A stretch of 64,000 nucleotides of DNA from Cucumis sativus. Its lineage: Eukaryota; Streptophyta; Magnoliopsida; Cucurbitales; Cucurbitaceae. Location of the stretch: positions 6,138,001 through 6,202,000 of the forward strand of contig NC_026655.2 of the NCBI RefSeq assembly GCF_000004075.3, given 5' to 3'. Of the stretch, positions 37,228-50,086 are shown one piece after another. How positions within the stretch are numbered: the stretch's first letter is position 1; each line of letters begins with the position of its first letter. Below the pieces are notes generated by a model. The model saw nothing but the letters and a program-made list of their open reading frames with translations, searched no databases and was not told the DNA's origin. The position numbers and the translations under genes are program-made.

Positions 37228-40017
37228 ATGCTTTCCAGAGTTGGGAACGTTCTTTGGATGGAAAATCGGGACGATGAAGACTCATCTTCCTGGACTAAAA
37301 ACAACACCGACCACAATCATCTCAACCACCCTGTTAATTGCTCTGTTTTGAACAACAAAGACGAAATCACCTCCCTCTCTACCTTCAAATCCATGCTTGA
37401 GGTTGAAGATGACTGGTGTATCTCTGCTAATGCTCTCCATAACCATAACCACCACACCGACATCAATGACATTACCTTCTCTCAAAATTTCACCGACCCA
37501 CCTGATAATTTGTTGCTCCCCCCTGGAGATTCCTCCTCTTCTTGTTCCCCTTCTTCTTCTGTGTTTAATAACATTGACCCATCTCAATTGCGTTTCTTCT
37601 TACCTCCAACTCGCACTTTGTCTTCACTTCATAAGGTAGTTTCTAACAACCCTTTAGACCATGGCTTCGATTTGGGAGCAGAGGTTGGGTTTCTTGACGT
37701 CCAAGCTTCAAATGCTTCGACTCTGCTCAACGATGGAGGTGGGTTATTAACTGGGTTCACTGATTTAAGCCCAACTAGTCAGATGAACACTCCTAGTTTG
37801 TGCTTAGGTTCTCAATTGACAGCACAAAACGTGGCCCCAATGAGTGATAATTGTTCGGGATTAGCTGGATTTCAGAGTTTTGATGAGAATTTGGGAAATG
37901 CTCTGCTTTTGAATCGGTCTAAGCTTTTGAGACCACTTGAATCTTTTCCCTCAGTGGGAGCTCAGCCGACTCTTTTCCAGAAGAGGGCTGCTCTAAGGAA
38001 GAGTTTAGCTGATAAGGGAAGCAGTTTGGGGGTTTTGAGCCCCGATGGCGGCTGGTTTTCAAATAGGATTGAAGGGGGGATTGGGAAAAATGAAATGGGT
38101 GAAGAAAATGGGAAGAAGAGGAAAATGGTTTATGCAGATGAATTGCAAGATACTAGCATCGATACATCCCGTTTCAATTACGATTCTGATGACTTTACCG
38201 AGAATACTAACACTAAATTGGATGAGAGTGGTAGAAATGTTGGAAATACATCTAACGCCAATAGTACAGTAACCGGCGGCGACCAGAAGGGGAAGAAAAA
38301 AGGACTTCCAGCGAAGAATTTAATGGCCGAGAGACGCCGGAGGAAGAAGCTCAATGATAGGCTGTACATGCTGAGGTCCGTTGTTCCAAAAATCAGCAAA
38401 GTAAGAATGAATTTCTTGCCATTATCTTTGTTTCTCGCTAGTTTCATATATTGGTATTTCACGTGATATTCTCGCATTCTCAGATTCACAAGATCATAAG
38501 AACATCCCCCCTTTCTTTTAACCAAAAGCCTCGTTTTTTAACTGCTGCAAAATTGCTTCAAATTCATATGACTGATTGCAACTCATTCCACATCTTGGTA
38601 TTTCTATATTTCATAAATGGAGATGTGGGTGATGCGTGAATATAGGCCACTTGAATGTCTAAGTCCACTAGTAAAGAATGTTATTCTTTTGTCGTGCTCT
38701 ATCAAGAAACAGGGACTTTGAAAACATGGCTTGTCCTCTTTCTCTTCGTTCTTGTTCTTATTTCTAATTGAGTTCCGATAACGCTCTGTTTCCCTCAGCT
38801 GGCTGCATCAATCGTGTTAGTATTCATTTGGATTCTCAGTTTGAGATTTCAAACTTGGTTCCTAATGAAGTATAGGTTAGTCTCATTTTCATTTTGTCAT
38901 GCTCTCAGTTTAAACTTGCTTATCTCTATGCTTCCTTTCCCCCACTCCCTATCAATATGGACAAAACAAAAGGATCTATACTTGGACGATGAACTGTATT
39001 ATCAATGAACAGAGTTGGAAAGGTGAAAGCAGCTCTCATTGACTTTCTTTCTTTTGGATCTATATATTAAGGGAATATTCTGAGTGGTTCTTATTCTCTT
39101 AGTATTGGTCTTTTAACCTACATTGAACTAAATTTATTTTGACATCTCCGAGAAATTCTTGTAATCATGTAAGTAAGAATTCGTTATAAAGTTGCTTTCA
39201 AGATTCTGTACTCTTTTTGCTGTTTGGCTTCATAGAGTTAAACATAACGCAATGTAATGTAAAGTTTTCCCTTTGGTAATGACTAGATGGATAGAGCTTC
39301 AATTCTTGGAGATGCAATTGAGTACTTGAAGGAATTACTGCAAAGAATCAACGACCTCCATAATGAATTGGAGTTTTCTCCTTCTGGGGCAGCCTTGACG
39401 CCAGGTGCAAGCTTCCATCCCTTGACTCCAACACCACCAAGCCTCTCGAGTCGTATAAAGGAGGAGCTTTGTCCTACCTCATTTCCCAGCCCAAACGGCC
39501 AACCTGCAAGGGTAAATATATTCCTGATCTTGGAGCAACTTTGCTTTGCCCTTCAAATGATCCAAGATTCTAGCATTTTGCAATTGTATTATATGCTATG
39601 ACCGTGTCATGAAGAAAACATTGATGGTATTACTGTACTAATAGGTCGAAGTTAGAGTACGAGAAGGACGTGCAGTAAATATACACATGTTTTGTGGCCG
39701 CCGACCGGGTCTCTTGCTCTCTACAGTTAGGGCATTAGATAATCTTGGACTGGATATCCAACAGGCTGTGATTAGCTGCTTTAATGGTTTTGCTATGGAC
39801 ATTTTTCGAGCAGAGGTGAGAGATTCTGTTTGACATTCACTTAATTCTTTTGTTTACCATTTATTCATTCATACTCGATGACATGACTTGACCCTTAAAG
39901 ACTTATGACTGATAAAGAGTACATATTTTTCAGCAATGCAGCGAAGGTCAAGATGTCCATCCTGAGCAAATAAAAGCAATATTATTGGATTCAGTTGGCT
40001 TCAATAGTGCCACATAA
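37228..40017 (+). CDS. ICE1: ICE1/SCREAM bHLH transcription factor
   Basis: Four exons: 37228-38400, 39287-39511, 39645-39815, 39934-40017. They give 550 residues. The long exon 1 encodes a Ser/Asn/His-rich N-terminus starting [20 protein letters not shown] (usual for dicot ICE proteins outside Brassicaceae), the conserved [17 protein letters not shown] block, and the start of the bHLH domain: [20 protein letters not shown] to KISK. Exon 2 continues with [20 protein letters not shown]. The C-terminus ([40 protein letters not shown]) is the ACT-like region. ICE1 binds MYC sites in CBF3 and other cold-response promoters and, as SCREAM, partners SPEECHLESS, MUTE and FAMA in stomatal development. 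It is nuclear. ICE1 and its paralogue SCRM2 cannot be told apart with certainty here. Confidence 0.96.
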
Positions 40018-40902
40018 ATATCTGCTAGACAAGTAAAGAATACTTGTCCTTTGACAAACTGAACCATTTCAATCAGATTCTACCTTGCTTTTTTTTCTTC
40101 TTAGGCTGAGTTCTCTGTTGTTCATCAAGTAATTGACTCCATTGTTGACTCAGAAGTAAAATCTTCTGGAATATTATGTGCATTGACTTGTTGTTGAGAT
40201 GATTGTCACAATTTAAAGTTGCGGTTTGTGTAACTATTCCATGTTTCAGAAAAAAAGTGGATTGCATTAGTCAAGAGGTCGTAACTTGATAATCTCATCC
40301 TTCTGAATCATCACTAATCAAAAGATTAGATAATTTCACTCTATGTTTTCATCCATTTTGGTTGAGCACACCCAACTTCATCCCTACATCAGCTCTAACA
40401 TATCTTAGCTGCTCGAAATATATATTAATAAGATGAATTGGTTCTTTTTTTCAAGAGAAAAGCAAGAGAGAAAGAGAGGGCTGAACCATTCTACTCAATG
40501 CAGAACTAGGATTAAATTTGCACGATGGACATGATTTATGATCTCACAATATCAAACTCCTTAGCACTAACTAGTTTTAACTATAAAAGTGTGCTGTCGA
40601 TGTACAAAGAGCAATTTCCTGTTTGCAACTAAAACTGCTAATAAACACTAAACCAAACGCTTTTTGACAATCTCAAATGCCTAAAGCAAACCAAAATGCA
40701 TGTTTCTGCATTTGGGACACTTCAATGAATTGCATGATGCAGAAGCTTTTCCTTTGAATCAGAAGAACTCCATATGCCCTATGATGCGAAAATGGTTTTA
40801 CCAATTAGTATAACCAAGAAATGGAAAAAGATCACAAGCTATTGCGTTTGCTTGTTGGTACGCACATTTGTTAACTAGAGATCTGCCTGATTGGAGATGT
40901 GA
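40018..40902. other. Intergenic region between convergent ICE1 and MHF1
   Basis: 885 bp hold the two 3' UTRs and ends of convergent genes. No additional reading frame or motif was recognised. Long 3' UTRs could overlap here. Confidence 0.6.
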
Positions 40903-42904
40903 TTAGGCGTCAGCAATATGCACGGCACCTCTATCTCTATCATCCTTTTTTGGTGCCTTTTTACGCTTTCTTTCACTCTGTGGCTCTTTTGTCTTTAGAT
41001 CATTGCAGATGGATGTTAATATGGCAGCTAAATGCTCGTTTCTATGGGCTGAGACCAAAATGAAGCAAAAGCGGAGAGGTTTAGGCAATTAAGCACTACT
41101 TCAAGTCTGTTGCATATGGACTAAATATAACTAGACTAATAGAACAAACAGCAACTTGGGAATTGGACATGCTAACCTGTTAGTATTACATCTTCTGTAT
41201 TTACCGACTTCCGACCAGCATGCTGAGCAAATAACTCAAGGTCCTTCGCCAACTGTTCTGCTACACAATTTATCAATCCGTTATCTCATTGCAACATTAA
41301 TCATAAAAACAAATCAAGCACAAATATGATAGAATTATCTCCTTTCCTTGCTGGCTTAGACGGAACTAGAACTACTGCAAGAGAGTGACAAAATTTCGTT
41401 TTCCTCGCATGAATTGTACCATTGCCATTTAATAAGTTAGCCCTGTGATTCCAAACATAAGCATGACCCTACACCAAGATATGAACTTAAGGTCTAATTG
41501 AACCTTTGTAAATCTACCAAATCATTCTTGCATTTGATGAAGGTATATACTAATTTCATCCATATGATATAAGTAACATTTACTTCTTTTAGACAATGAA
41601 AGAATAGAATATTCATTGGTAACAGAAAACCGACTTTTTTAAAAAAAGAAGCTTCTTTATTAAATAGAACTCGAAGTACAAAAGGATTATGCAAACAGGA
41701 AAATAGAGAAGCCAGAAAACAGACTTGAAGCTAATATATTGTATATAAATTAAAATAATAAGATAAGAAAACAAATATGGTTCCCACACTTTCAGTTCGT
41801 ACATTTGATAAATCTTAAATTTAGGGGGCGTTTGGATTAACTTTTGAAGTGTTTATAAGGGCAAAAAAGTATTTAAAACAGTCAGCAAGTCATTCCAAAT
41901 AGACCCCTCCGTCCCTCAAAGTTATTTTTTGCTGAAATTGATTGAATAATAACAATAGTTTTCATAGCATGTGAATATATTTTCAAAATTTATAGTAAAA
42001 AATGCTATAGATAACACAGTTTTTAGCCGCAAAGTAGTAACCACACGTCTTGCTTGAGGCAAAAGCACAAAATCTAAGTTTAAAGATTAGCGCCATTTTT
42101 GGCTCTTAGGGGTCTTGCACCGTTCTACCCTAAGGCATATGTTCCCACAAGAACACAACGAGAGTTAAGGCTTTACACCTAACATGATCAATTTAAGGTG
42201 TAAGTCTGAAGGTAAGAAGAAACATTCATATGAACTATAAGAATGTCTGATTAGAATCCAAAAGTATCGTACAGAGTCACTCCATAAGTTATCACAATAG
42301 TCTCTCTCCATCATTAGTTCATCTGGAAACTTCTCTCAAAGTTAATTTTTACTCTCTTAAACTTGACCAAAGTAATGCAGTCTCCTTCCAACTAGGTCAC
42401 ACAACTTAACAACAAAGCACAGAGAGGCGTCCTAACAAAACCGAATGCACGGCAAAGAGTAAAGAAATATATAGTTGAAATCACAAATAAGCTACCTAAA
42501 ATTGATGGAAGCACAGGTAGAAGAGAAGTAAAATTAAAATAATAAGCAATTAGATTATGAACATAATGAAGAATGGAAGTATAAATCACTAAAAATAACA
42601 CTCCAGACTCAAAACAGGCAGAAAAGCGAGGTAAACAAACTTGTATATTTGAATGCTAAATCAGCAACACAAGTCATCACAGGTTCAGAAATTTCCATGC
42701 CGCTTTTATTCGCTGCAAAACAAACCAAACAGTTGGACAGAAGAGTAAGAGAAACAAAAAGTAAGAAAAGATGGAATTAGCATTCAGTAATCGGGAGTGG
42801 AGATGACGTTAACCTTCAGCTTCAGCGATAGAAATAGAGGAGAGCCGGAACCTGTCCCTCAAGAGTTCGGAAGCGGAGTCGTCTTCTTCCATTCCAGTTT
42901 CCAT
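40903..42904 (-). CDS. MHF1: MHF1 / CENP-S histone-fold protein
   Basis: Four exons: 42904-42814, 42712-42641, 41257-41177 (or starting at 41260), 41048-40903. They give 129 residues (130 with the alternative acceptor). Nearly the whole protein is a histone fold: RDRFRLSSISIAEA, GMEISEPVMTCVADLAFKY, QLAKDLELFAQHAGRKSVNT, EDVILTAHRNEHLAAIL. It is followed by a basic tail (RKRKKAPKK). MHF1 pairs with MHF2 (CENP-X), binds DNA and supports FANCM. In Arabidopsis this pathway limits meiotic crossovers and repairs DNA, and the same proteins join the centromere complex in other organisms. Two in-frame ATGs open the gene (METGMEEDD); the first is annotated. Intron 2 is about 1.4 kb and carries a small repeat. 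The junction at exon 3 has tandem acceptors. Confidence 0.93.
41820..41912. mobile_element. Very short MITE-like element in MHF1 intron 2
   Basis: The left end, AGGGGGCGTTTGGATTAACT, and the right end, reading back as AGGGGTCTATTTGGAATGAC, form imperfect 20-bp inverted ends around about 50 bp. The GCGTTTGGATT end type is common among short plant DNA elements. Confidence 0.45.
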
Positions 42905-44060
42905 TGCTTACAATTTACCTTTTGCCATTTCGCATTTATTTCCCTCCACGAATGAATCTGACGACGGCACGGGACGGCCTTAAACGAATCGTTTCACCAT
43001 TCTCTTTTCATTTGTTTTTTTTCTTTTTCTCTTTTTTGTCCTAATAAAAATTAGAATAAAATAAATAAACAAAAAATATTAGTATAAAGCATGTAGAGTC
43101 AACTTTAACGAACAAGTTTCTATTCTTCTCATATATTACTAAAAAAAATGTTAATCGGTGACTGGTTATTATAACGAGGCAACCATAACATGTTATAACA
43201 GCTTCATTCAATAATTTTCGATTTAACAAAGTTATTTGTTCCTTCAATTTTGATAAGATATCTATAACATCAAATTCAAAAGTATTGGGTTGCTAAAAAG
43301 AGAAAAAGACCTCAAAGTTATTCATACAAAGAAAATGAACATCAATAAAACCATACAAAAAATGTAAAAGCTTACCTATGACACACCTCAAAAGAAAATA
43401 GCAAAATGAGTCTGACTCGACTTTATGTATATATATATATAATACTAAAGAGGATGAAAAACCCTAATAAGTATCTTGAATAGAAGCCATAAGCCCTAAG
43501 CCGTGCTTGGCTTATACTTCAAACTTTCAGATTTGTAAAATTAATAAAATAATTACTTATCCTTCGTCTTCGATTATATTTAAAAATTAGTTTGAATATG
43601 GTTTTAAATATGATTAAATGTTAGAATATGCCACAATTATTATTACAATTAATCTAAAACCACAGGGGTAAGAAATCAATTAAAATTTGTAAAATGTCCA
43701 AAAGAAAAAACATAGGATTGATTCGTTAATCAAATTCCATTACAAATTCGTTAGGAAAGAGTAGAAGTGACCTAAAATTGAACCACTAAAAGAGTTTTAA
43801 CCTAAATCTGATTGGAGAGTCCGGAAATAATAGCAACGTGTCAATTGCATGTGAATGTAAGGTTATAAGAGTGTTGTTTAGGTAACACAAACTCTCCTCT
43901 CTACTCCCAACTCCTACACCACCGATCGTAGGGCTTCCGAGAGAGGGAGAGAGAAAAAAAGAGAGGCTTAAACGAAAACAAACTCATCGGAAGCTCAAAA
44001 CCCCATTGAAGGGAGAAATGAGCAATTTTTATTACCATTTTCATTAGAAAAGCTAAGAAC
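42905..44060. promoter_or_regulatory. Shared upstream region of divergent MHF1 and WD40 genes
   Basis: 1156 bp separate the two ATGs. A telo-box-like AAACCCTAA occurs at 43459-43467 and a short TA run at about 43426-43441. The GA-rich stretch at 43935-43970 probably belongs to the WD40 leader. No gene was seen inside. Confidence 0.45.
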
Positions 44061-47000
44061 ATGGCGGAGCCTGCGGAAGACATCGATGGAATCACCAGCA
44101 AAGAAGAGCAAGAAGAGGCTTTGGTCGCTCTCATCGATCATCGTTGCCATGAAGTTCAAAATCTCAAGCACCGTGTCTCCTACTACACTTCACAGGTCTC
44201 TCTAACTCAACATCCTCGTACCCCTTTTTTTCTTTTTTATTCATTCGTTTTTTGTTGTAACCTAAAACTAATTTGATGTTTACGTCACTACGAACTCAAT
44301 TTTCTATCCATAGAATTTATGTATTGATTGATTCATTGGAATCTCTTCTCCCGTTTTTAATTTCATTATTTTCAACTTAACCTTAATCTCCTAACTGTCT
44401 GCAGCTTGAGGAAGCGCAGAAGAGATTGCAGGATACAGAATCTAAATTGGCCCGGCTTCGTCGTCAGAGCAATGCAGTGTCATCCAAAGATTCTCTGAGA
44501 AGTAGAGCTGTGAGTGTGAAAGTGGAGCAAACGGTAAATGAAGGTAGCAGGCCCCAGCCAGTGTCGAAACCCGAGCTTGTGATTCCGGCTGTGGTTCCAA
44601 AGACTTCTCAGAACAGTGCATTGGCTGGAAATGGAGCGAAGGCTTCAAATAGCTCTAGGGCTCAATCAAGTCCTTCTCATATTAAGAATGTAGTTAAAGT
44701 TGAAGGGGACAAAAATATTGGCAACACTTCTCTTCGAGAAACTTCGAACACTCCTGATAGAGGAACAAAACGGAAGCTTGGTAGGATTCTCGTTGGCCAA
44801 ATATTGTCTCTGTGTTTGTTTCAGTTTTCAGCTGCAAGTTCCTTTGTTTTATGGTCATTATGCACATCCGATTCATCATTCAACAACTCTATTGCGGTAC
44901 CTCCTAAAATTTTAACTCTTTTTCCAGAACAGCAGTTCAAGGAGCATAAAGAGTTGATTCCATTAATACGTAGCAGCTCATCACCTTCTCAAATTCGCTG
45001 CGTTGGGAGCAATCACATCTCCAGTCAGCATAAGAGAAAGTTGAGAAGTCTCATCTCATGCCCTGTGAACGAACAGTTATTTGTGACCAGGTAACGGCAT
45101 AACATAGTATAGAATTTATGAACACTCAGAGAGACTGAAGAAACCCTTACTTAAAACTATGACCGGCGGTCCTTAAAGAACGTGTTCCTTATTCCAAGTG
45201 TCTAAATCATCATATTATACGGTTTTCATTATTCTTACTTCTTTGATTCTTCGCCCCCTCAATGATGGAGTGAATAAAAAAGGTTAGGATTCCACAATTA
45301 AATGGTAGTCCTAGCTTAATCTCACCCGAAAGGTTTACATAATAAAGTCCCATTAATGGAAGGGTCTTAACCTCCAAAAAGTTTACTTACCCTATCCACT
45401 CTTCTAGTCAAATACATAAACTTAACCTTTTTGTGGTATTGAAGTTTTTATGTTTTACAGTGCCCTGGATGGAGTAGTCAACTTGTGGCAGTTACAGGCC
45501 AGAGGGTGAGTTCTGATTATTTCCCACTTTATCGTACCTATATCATATCTCATCTACAGCTATCATCTTCTAGAGTTATAAGGTATGGTCATTCTGGTTT
45601 GAGCATGAACTATTTGCCATGCCAATTGGTGAACCTGGAGTATAGTACGTGTTTATAAGAACCCTCTTTGAATGAGACGTTGATTTATTTTCTAATGTCA
45701 TAAATATAACCATATCATTGTTTGTTTCTAAGAAACAAAAATGAATATTCAATAGTTTTGTGCAAGTTAAGATGATGCTTTTAGCTGACTGAGGGTACAA
45801 ATGCTCGTCTGTTGTCTTTAGATCTATAGTTTGAGTATAAAAATTCTTTTTTATTCTGGATGTAGTTTCCTATTGGAGGAATGCATTTGTAATTTTGTAC
45901 TATGCTATTAATATATTACAAAGCGTTTAATTAAATACCCTTGTCAGTCATCCCTTGAGGCTTGAAGTATATATAGATGAGGCACTTCTTGATGTCTTCA
46001 GAACTAGAGACTCTTCTCTATTACAAAAGCGACATAATCTTTCCATTTTCTACCCAGATATAGAAATGTTTAAGAGTGTGTTTCTGTCCATCTCATCTTT
46101 ATCCACTCCCTCTATCACAGGTCAAGTGCCTCTCTTCTTAGTTCTGCGGACTGTGTATCTCCAAAACAAAGAAGATGGCCAGAAGATATGGCCTGGCATC
46201 CAGAGGGGAATCGTGTATTTCTTGTTTACAGTGCTGATGGTGGGGACTCTCAGGTCTCAATCATGAATCTGAACAAAAGTGAAGGGGTATGGTTTATATT
46301 AGTAATCAACGTTTGCCTTTGGCATGCATTTTTTAGGCAAGGTTATAATTTTAATTTTTGGGTGCATATCCCTTTTCCAAGACAACTGAATTGTACCTTT
46401 TCAGATTTAACACTTGTTAATTTGAGATTTTGGGACTAAGTTGAGTAATTATGTCCGTACATTGACAGAAAGCTCGTGTTACTTTCCTTGAGGATAAACC
46501 GCATGTTAAGGGCATTATCAACAGCATAATTTTCTTGCCTTGGGATAGCACGTCTTTTATCACTGGTGGAAGTGATCATGCTGTCATACAATGGAAAGAG
46601 GGAGATGGAGATAAAAGATGGAAGCCAAAGGCATTGCACAGAAGCCTGCACTCGTCAGCAGTCATGGGAGTTGCAGGGATGCAGCAGAAGCCAATTGTAC
46701 TTTCTGCAGGGGCGGACAAGAGAATACTTGGGTTTGACGTAAATGTTGGAAGAACTGAGTTCAGGCATCAGATAGAAAGCAAATGCATGAGTATATTACC
46801 TAATCCGTGCGATTTTAACCTATTTATGGTCCAAACAGGGTGAGTTTTCTTATACTAGAATTTGCTTGCTATGAGAAATGAGTTGTCTTGTGTAATGCAA
46901 GTGATTCCAGATTTCCATTTGTTTTATCAGTGGTGCATAAAATGTTGGGTTTTCATTTCAGAGAGTGATTCCTTATACTAGACATAAAATCAGAGGTAAA

Positions 47001-48865
47001 CATGATTAGGCATGAGCTGATGAATTGCTAACTTAATCCCAGAAGAAATTAGGTTCGTTCTTCAGTTCTAAGATGGGAATTGCAAATATTTCGAGACATA
47101 TCTTTACAGCCTCTCGAGCATATTTTAGTTGTGTAATAGTGGTATCTAGTATTGGATTTTTTACATTTTTTTTGTAAGAAATTAAACTAGTAATGTTTCC
47201 TAAGGGTAATCTCAAAAAGAGAATGATAATACCTCGTAAAACCAATGGAGTTTAGAAGATAATCCCACTTGGCTTAGGAAATTCTTTGAACATATACACT
47301 AAGTAGAGGGAAAAAGATTTTACTAGGTCCCTGAAGCCTTCAAAAGGACCATATTTTGAAACACTACACCCTTCCATTTCTTTGGAACCACAATATTTAT
47401 TGGAAAGCCATGTCATTATTGGACCACATGTCATCGCTTTCTCTCTGGAAGGATCCAAAAGTTGGATTAGAGCCAGCACTGTCTTTGGGAAGCACCGGTG
47501 GTAAATTATGCAGTATCATAAATTGCTACTCTGGTCATTTACAAAGCACTAACTTGGGGATATAGTAAATAGGGATCATCTGTTCCACTTGTTGCAAGGT
47601 GTGCAGTTGATCTTCTTGGGCTAGTACTCACATATAGAACGTCATTTTATAGGAATATCAGCTTACCAAATAGCCTTGATCATACTATTTTGAATTGTCT
47701 GAGAGTTCATCCATCTGGAAGATACCCAAGAACTAGGATTTTCAAGTGTTGAAGCCTTTACATTCCAAAATCCACCTTTTAGATTCTAAAGAATCATTAA
47801 GGACCCTAAATCTTGAAGCAATTTGGATAGAATGGCCATTTAGTCATCTCTAATCATTGGAATTTATGTTAACTCCTTCAGGAACAACCAATAAAATTGA
47901 AAAGGTCGACAAAAAGCTGCTTAAATTACAACTCTGCAGGTGCAGAGCCTCAGGAACAGCAGCCTCAGTGGACTTTCATGAAGCCAAGAAACCTCCCACT
48001 ACAAACTAAGCTTGCATCTGAACCATTTGTCCACCTGCAGCACTTGAAAATGGCTTGTAGATTGTGAACGTTCTCATTCAACTACTAGTGGTCAAGGGAT
48101 AGTTGCTAGCATTAACTTTCCTGCAAAGGGCATTAGTGTCCAACATAAACCCCCAACCTCATTTATCAACAAAGGCCAACATTCCTCTTTTTGGAGCTTC
48201 CATTACATTACTTAGCTTTCGTGCAATGATATATTGGATTAGAGGATTTCATCTGACTTCACTTTCGTGTATTTATCTGTGAGCAAAGTTAGTATTCAAA
48301 GAAAATGATGAAATATTATATTGGGCCAAATTTATAATTTTTAGTACAGTATTGATTTGTTTCATAGATTTATGGTTGAAAGCCCCTGCAGATCTTTCCA
48401 TCATTTGCTTCCATTGAAAAAGAATCGTGGGGATAAAATCCCAAATAAATATCTATAGGTTTAGACTGAAATTATATATCGATTAAGCTAGAGAAAACTT
48501 AAACAAGTATTTTGATTATCTACTTAGTTAAATCTTTTGCGTGCAGCACTCCAGGAAAGCAACTTCGGTTATATGATATCAGACTTAGGCAGACAGAACT
48601 ACACGCCTTCGGGTGGGAGCAAAAGAGCAGTGAATCTCAGTCAGCATTGATAAATCAAGCTTGGTCTCCTGACGGTTTGATTCTTACATCTGGCTCTGCA
48701 GACCCTGTGATCCATCTATTTGATATCCGGTACAATCTGCACAAGCCTTCGCAATCCATAAGTGCTCATCACAAACGAGTCTTCAAGGCCGTATGGCTCG
48801 AATCACTCCCTCTTCTTATTTCCATATCTTCTGATCTCAACATTGGATTGCACAAAACAGCGTGA
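44061..48865 (+). CDS. Coiled-coil plus WD40-repeat protein (At5g50970-like)
   Basis: Seven exons: 44061-44195, 44405-44780, 44928-45090, 45461-45505, 46121-46286, 46469-46839, 48547-48865. They give 524 residues. Residues ~12-75 form a coiled coil (KEEQEEALVALIDHR, LEEAQKRLQDTESKLARLRR). A Ser-rich, probably disordered linker follows to ~residue 165. The rest shows WD-type repeats: CPVNEQLFVTSALDGVVNLW, MAWHPEGNRVFLVYS, INSIIFLPWDSTSFITGGSD with HAVIQW, and NQAWSPDGLILTSGSADPVI with HLFDIR. Such propellers serve as protein-interaction platforms, so a scaffold or adaptor role is inferred; the true function is unknown to me. Intron 6 is 1.7 kb and contains sequence I could not classify. The start ATG lies in a good context (ACATGGC) and is the first in frame. 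Confidence 0.88.
46840..48546. other. Long intron 6 of the WD40 gene
   Basis: This 1.7-kb intron is less AT-rich than the other introns at 47.4-48.2 kb, with interrupted frames on both strands. That suggests a decayed insertion, but I found no diagnostic transposase, reverse transcriptase or long terminal repeats. Confidence 0.35.
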
Positions 48866-50086
48866 AGTTCCCCATCTGGATATTTTATTTCCCCATTGGA
48901 CTTGTTCAACCTTTTTGTATTTTAAAGGGAATAATTTTTTGCATAAAGATGAGATGATGAGTGCCATCCAGTGAAGAAGGATGTTATTTTTTGTAGTTAG
49001 AACTTACAAAGTGATACTGCAAAGCTCCATTTATCGTCTTCAAGTTTGCTGAAGATGAGAAACTGTCATCCTTTGAAGAAGAGTGTTGCTATGGGTAGTT
49101 AGAAACGAAATTGCAGAGCGAAGTTTTGTTGTTGTCGCAAGTGTTGTGTACTGTCTTATTTTGAACATTGACAACCTTCTCGTGAAATGTTGTCATCTTT
49201 GTAATATCAAACAAAGGAAATTATACTGTTTTTAAGTTCTAAATTTTTGTTCACCAACATTAGACAATGAGAATTCAACTACCAATATTACCGAAATTAC
49301 GTCTAAAATGTACATTTCAGCTCTACGACATATGTTTCAGCTCACCCCTAGTAAACTCAATTTCATATAGTAATCATACAGTAAAACTCTTCTATAAAAA
49401 GTTGAAAATTTATGCCACAGTTCTTTGGAAATTGAGTGACAAGATATGTAAACGGACTGATCACTAAATGATTCCAAAAAGTCAGAAAACTTGTGACTTA
49501 TTTATTTATTTTTTATATAATACAAGACAAATAAATTAAGAATTAAACACTTTTTAGGAGTATTCTCAATTTCATATATGTCGTGAAGCACTATTACTTC
49601 ACTCCCTTGGGTGATAAAGACTTGAAATTGTAGCCAAAAATATAATTCTCTTAAGTATAGTTCCGGGTTGGACAAAAATATTGCTCAAATGTCTTGATAA
49701 GCCTAAACTTTATTCACTATCTGTCTTGTAAAAGTCATCTATCTTTCTGGCCATTATATGTTTGAACATCGGAAGATATAAACTAAGCTATGGTTGTATC
49801 TTCAGGGGATATATCTGAGCTGAGAAAGGAGGATACAATTACTGAGTTGTTTTCCCTGAACCGAACTTTGTTGTGAGAGCCTGTCTAGAAGAGTGAGCAG
49901 TTGGCGCGCATTTTGCTTGCTTTCAAGAATTCGATGGCAGTTTCAACTGTAATAGTACACATGAAAAACATTTGACCAAAGAACGAACCAGAGAGACAAA
50001 ACATGACAAGCCGATGCAAGATCTTATTTTAGAGAGAAAAGGTGATGAAAATTTACATTAGATAAGAAAAAATTATTAGGTGACTA
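48866..50086. other. Intergenic region between convergent WD40 and CRL genes
   Basis: About 1.2 kb hold the two 3' ends. No coding exon or RNA gene was recognised. The part up to about 49.2 kb is likely the WD40 gene's 3' UTR. Confidence 0.55.
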
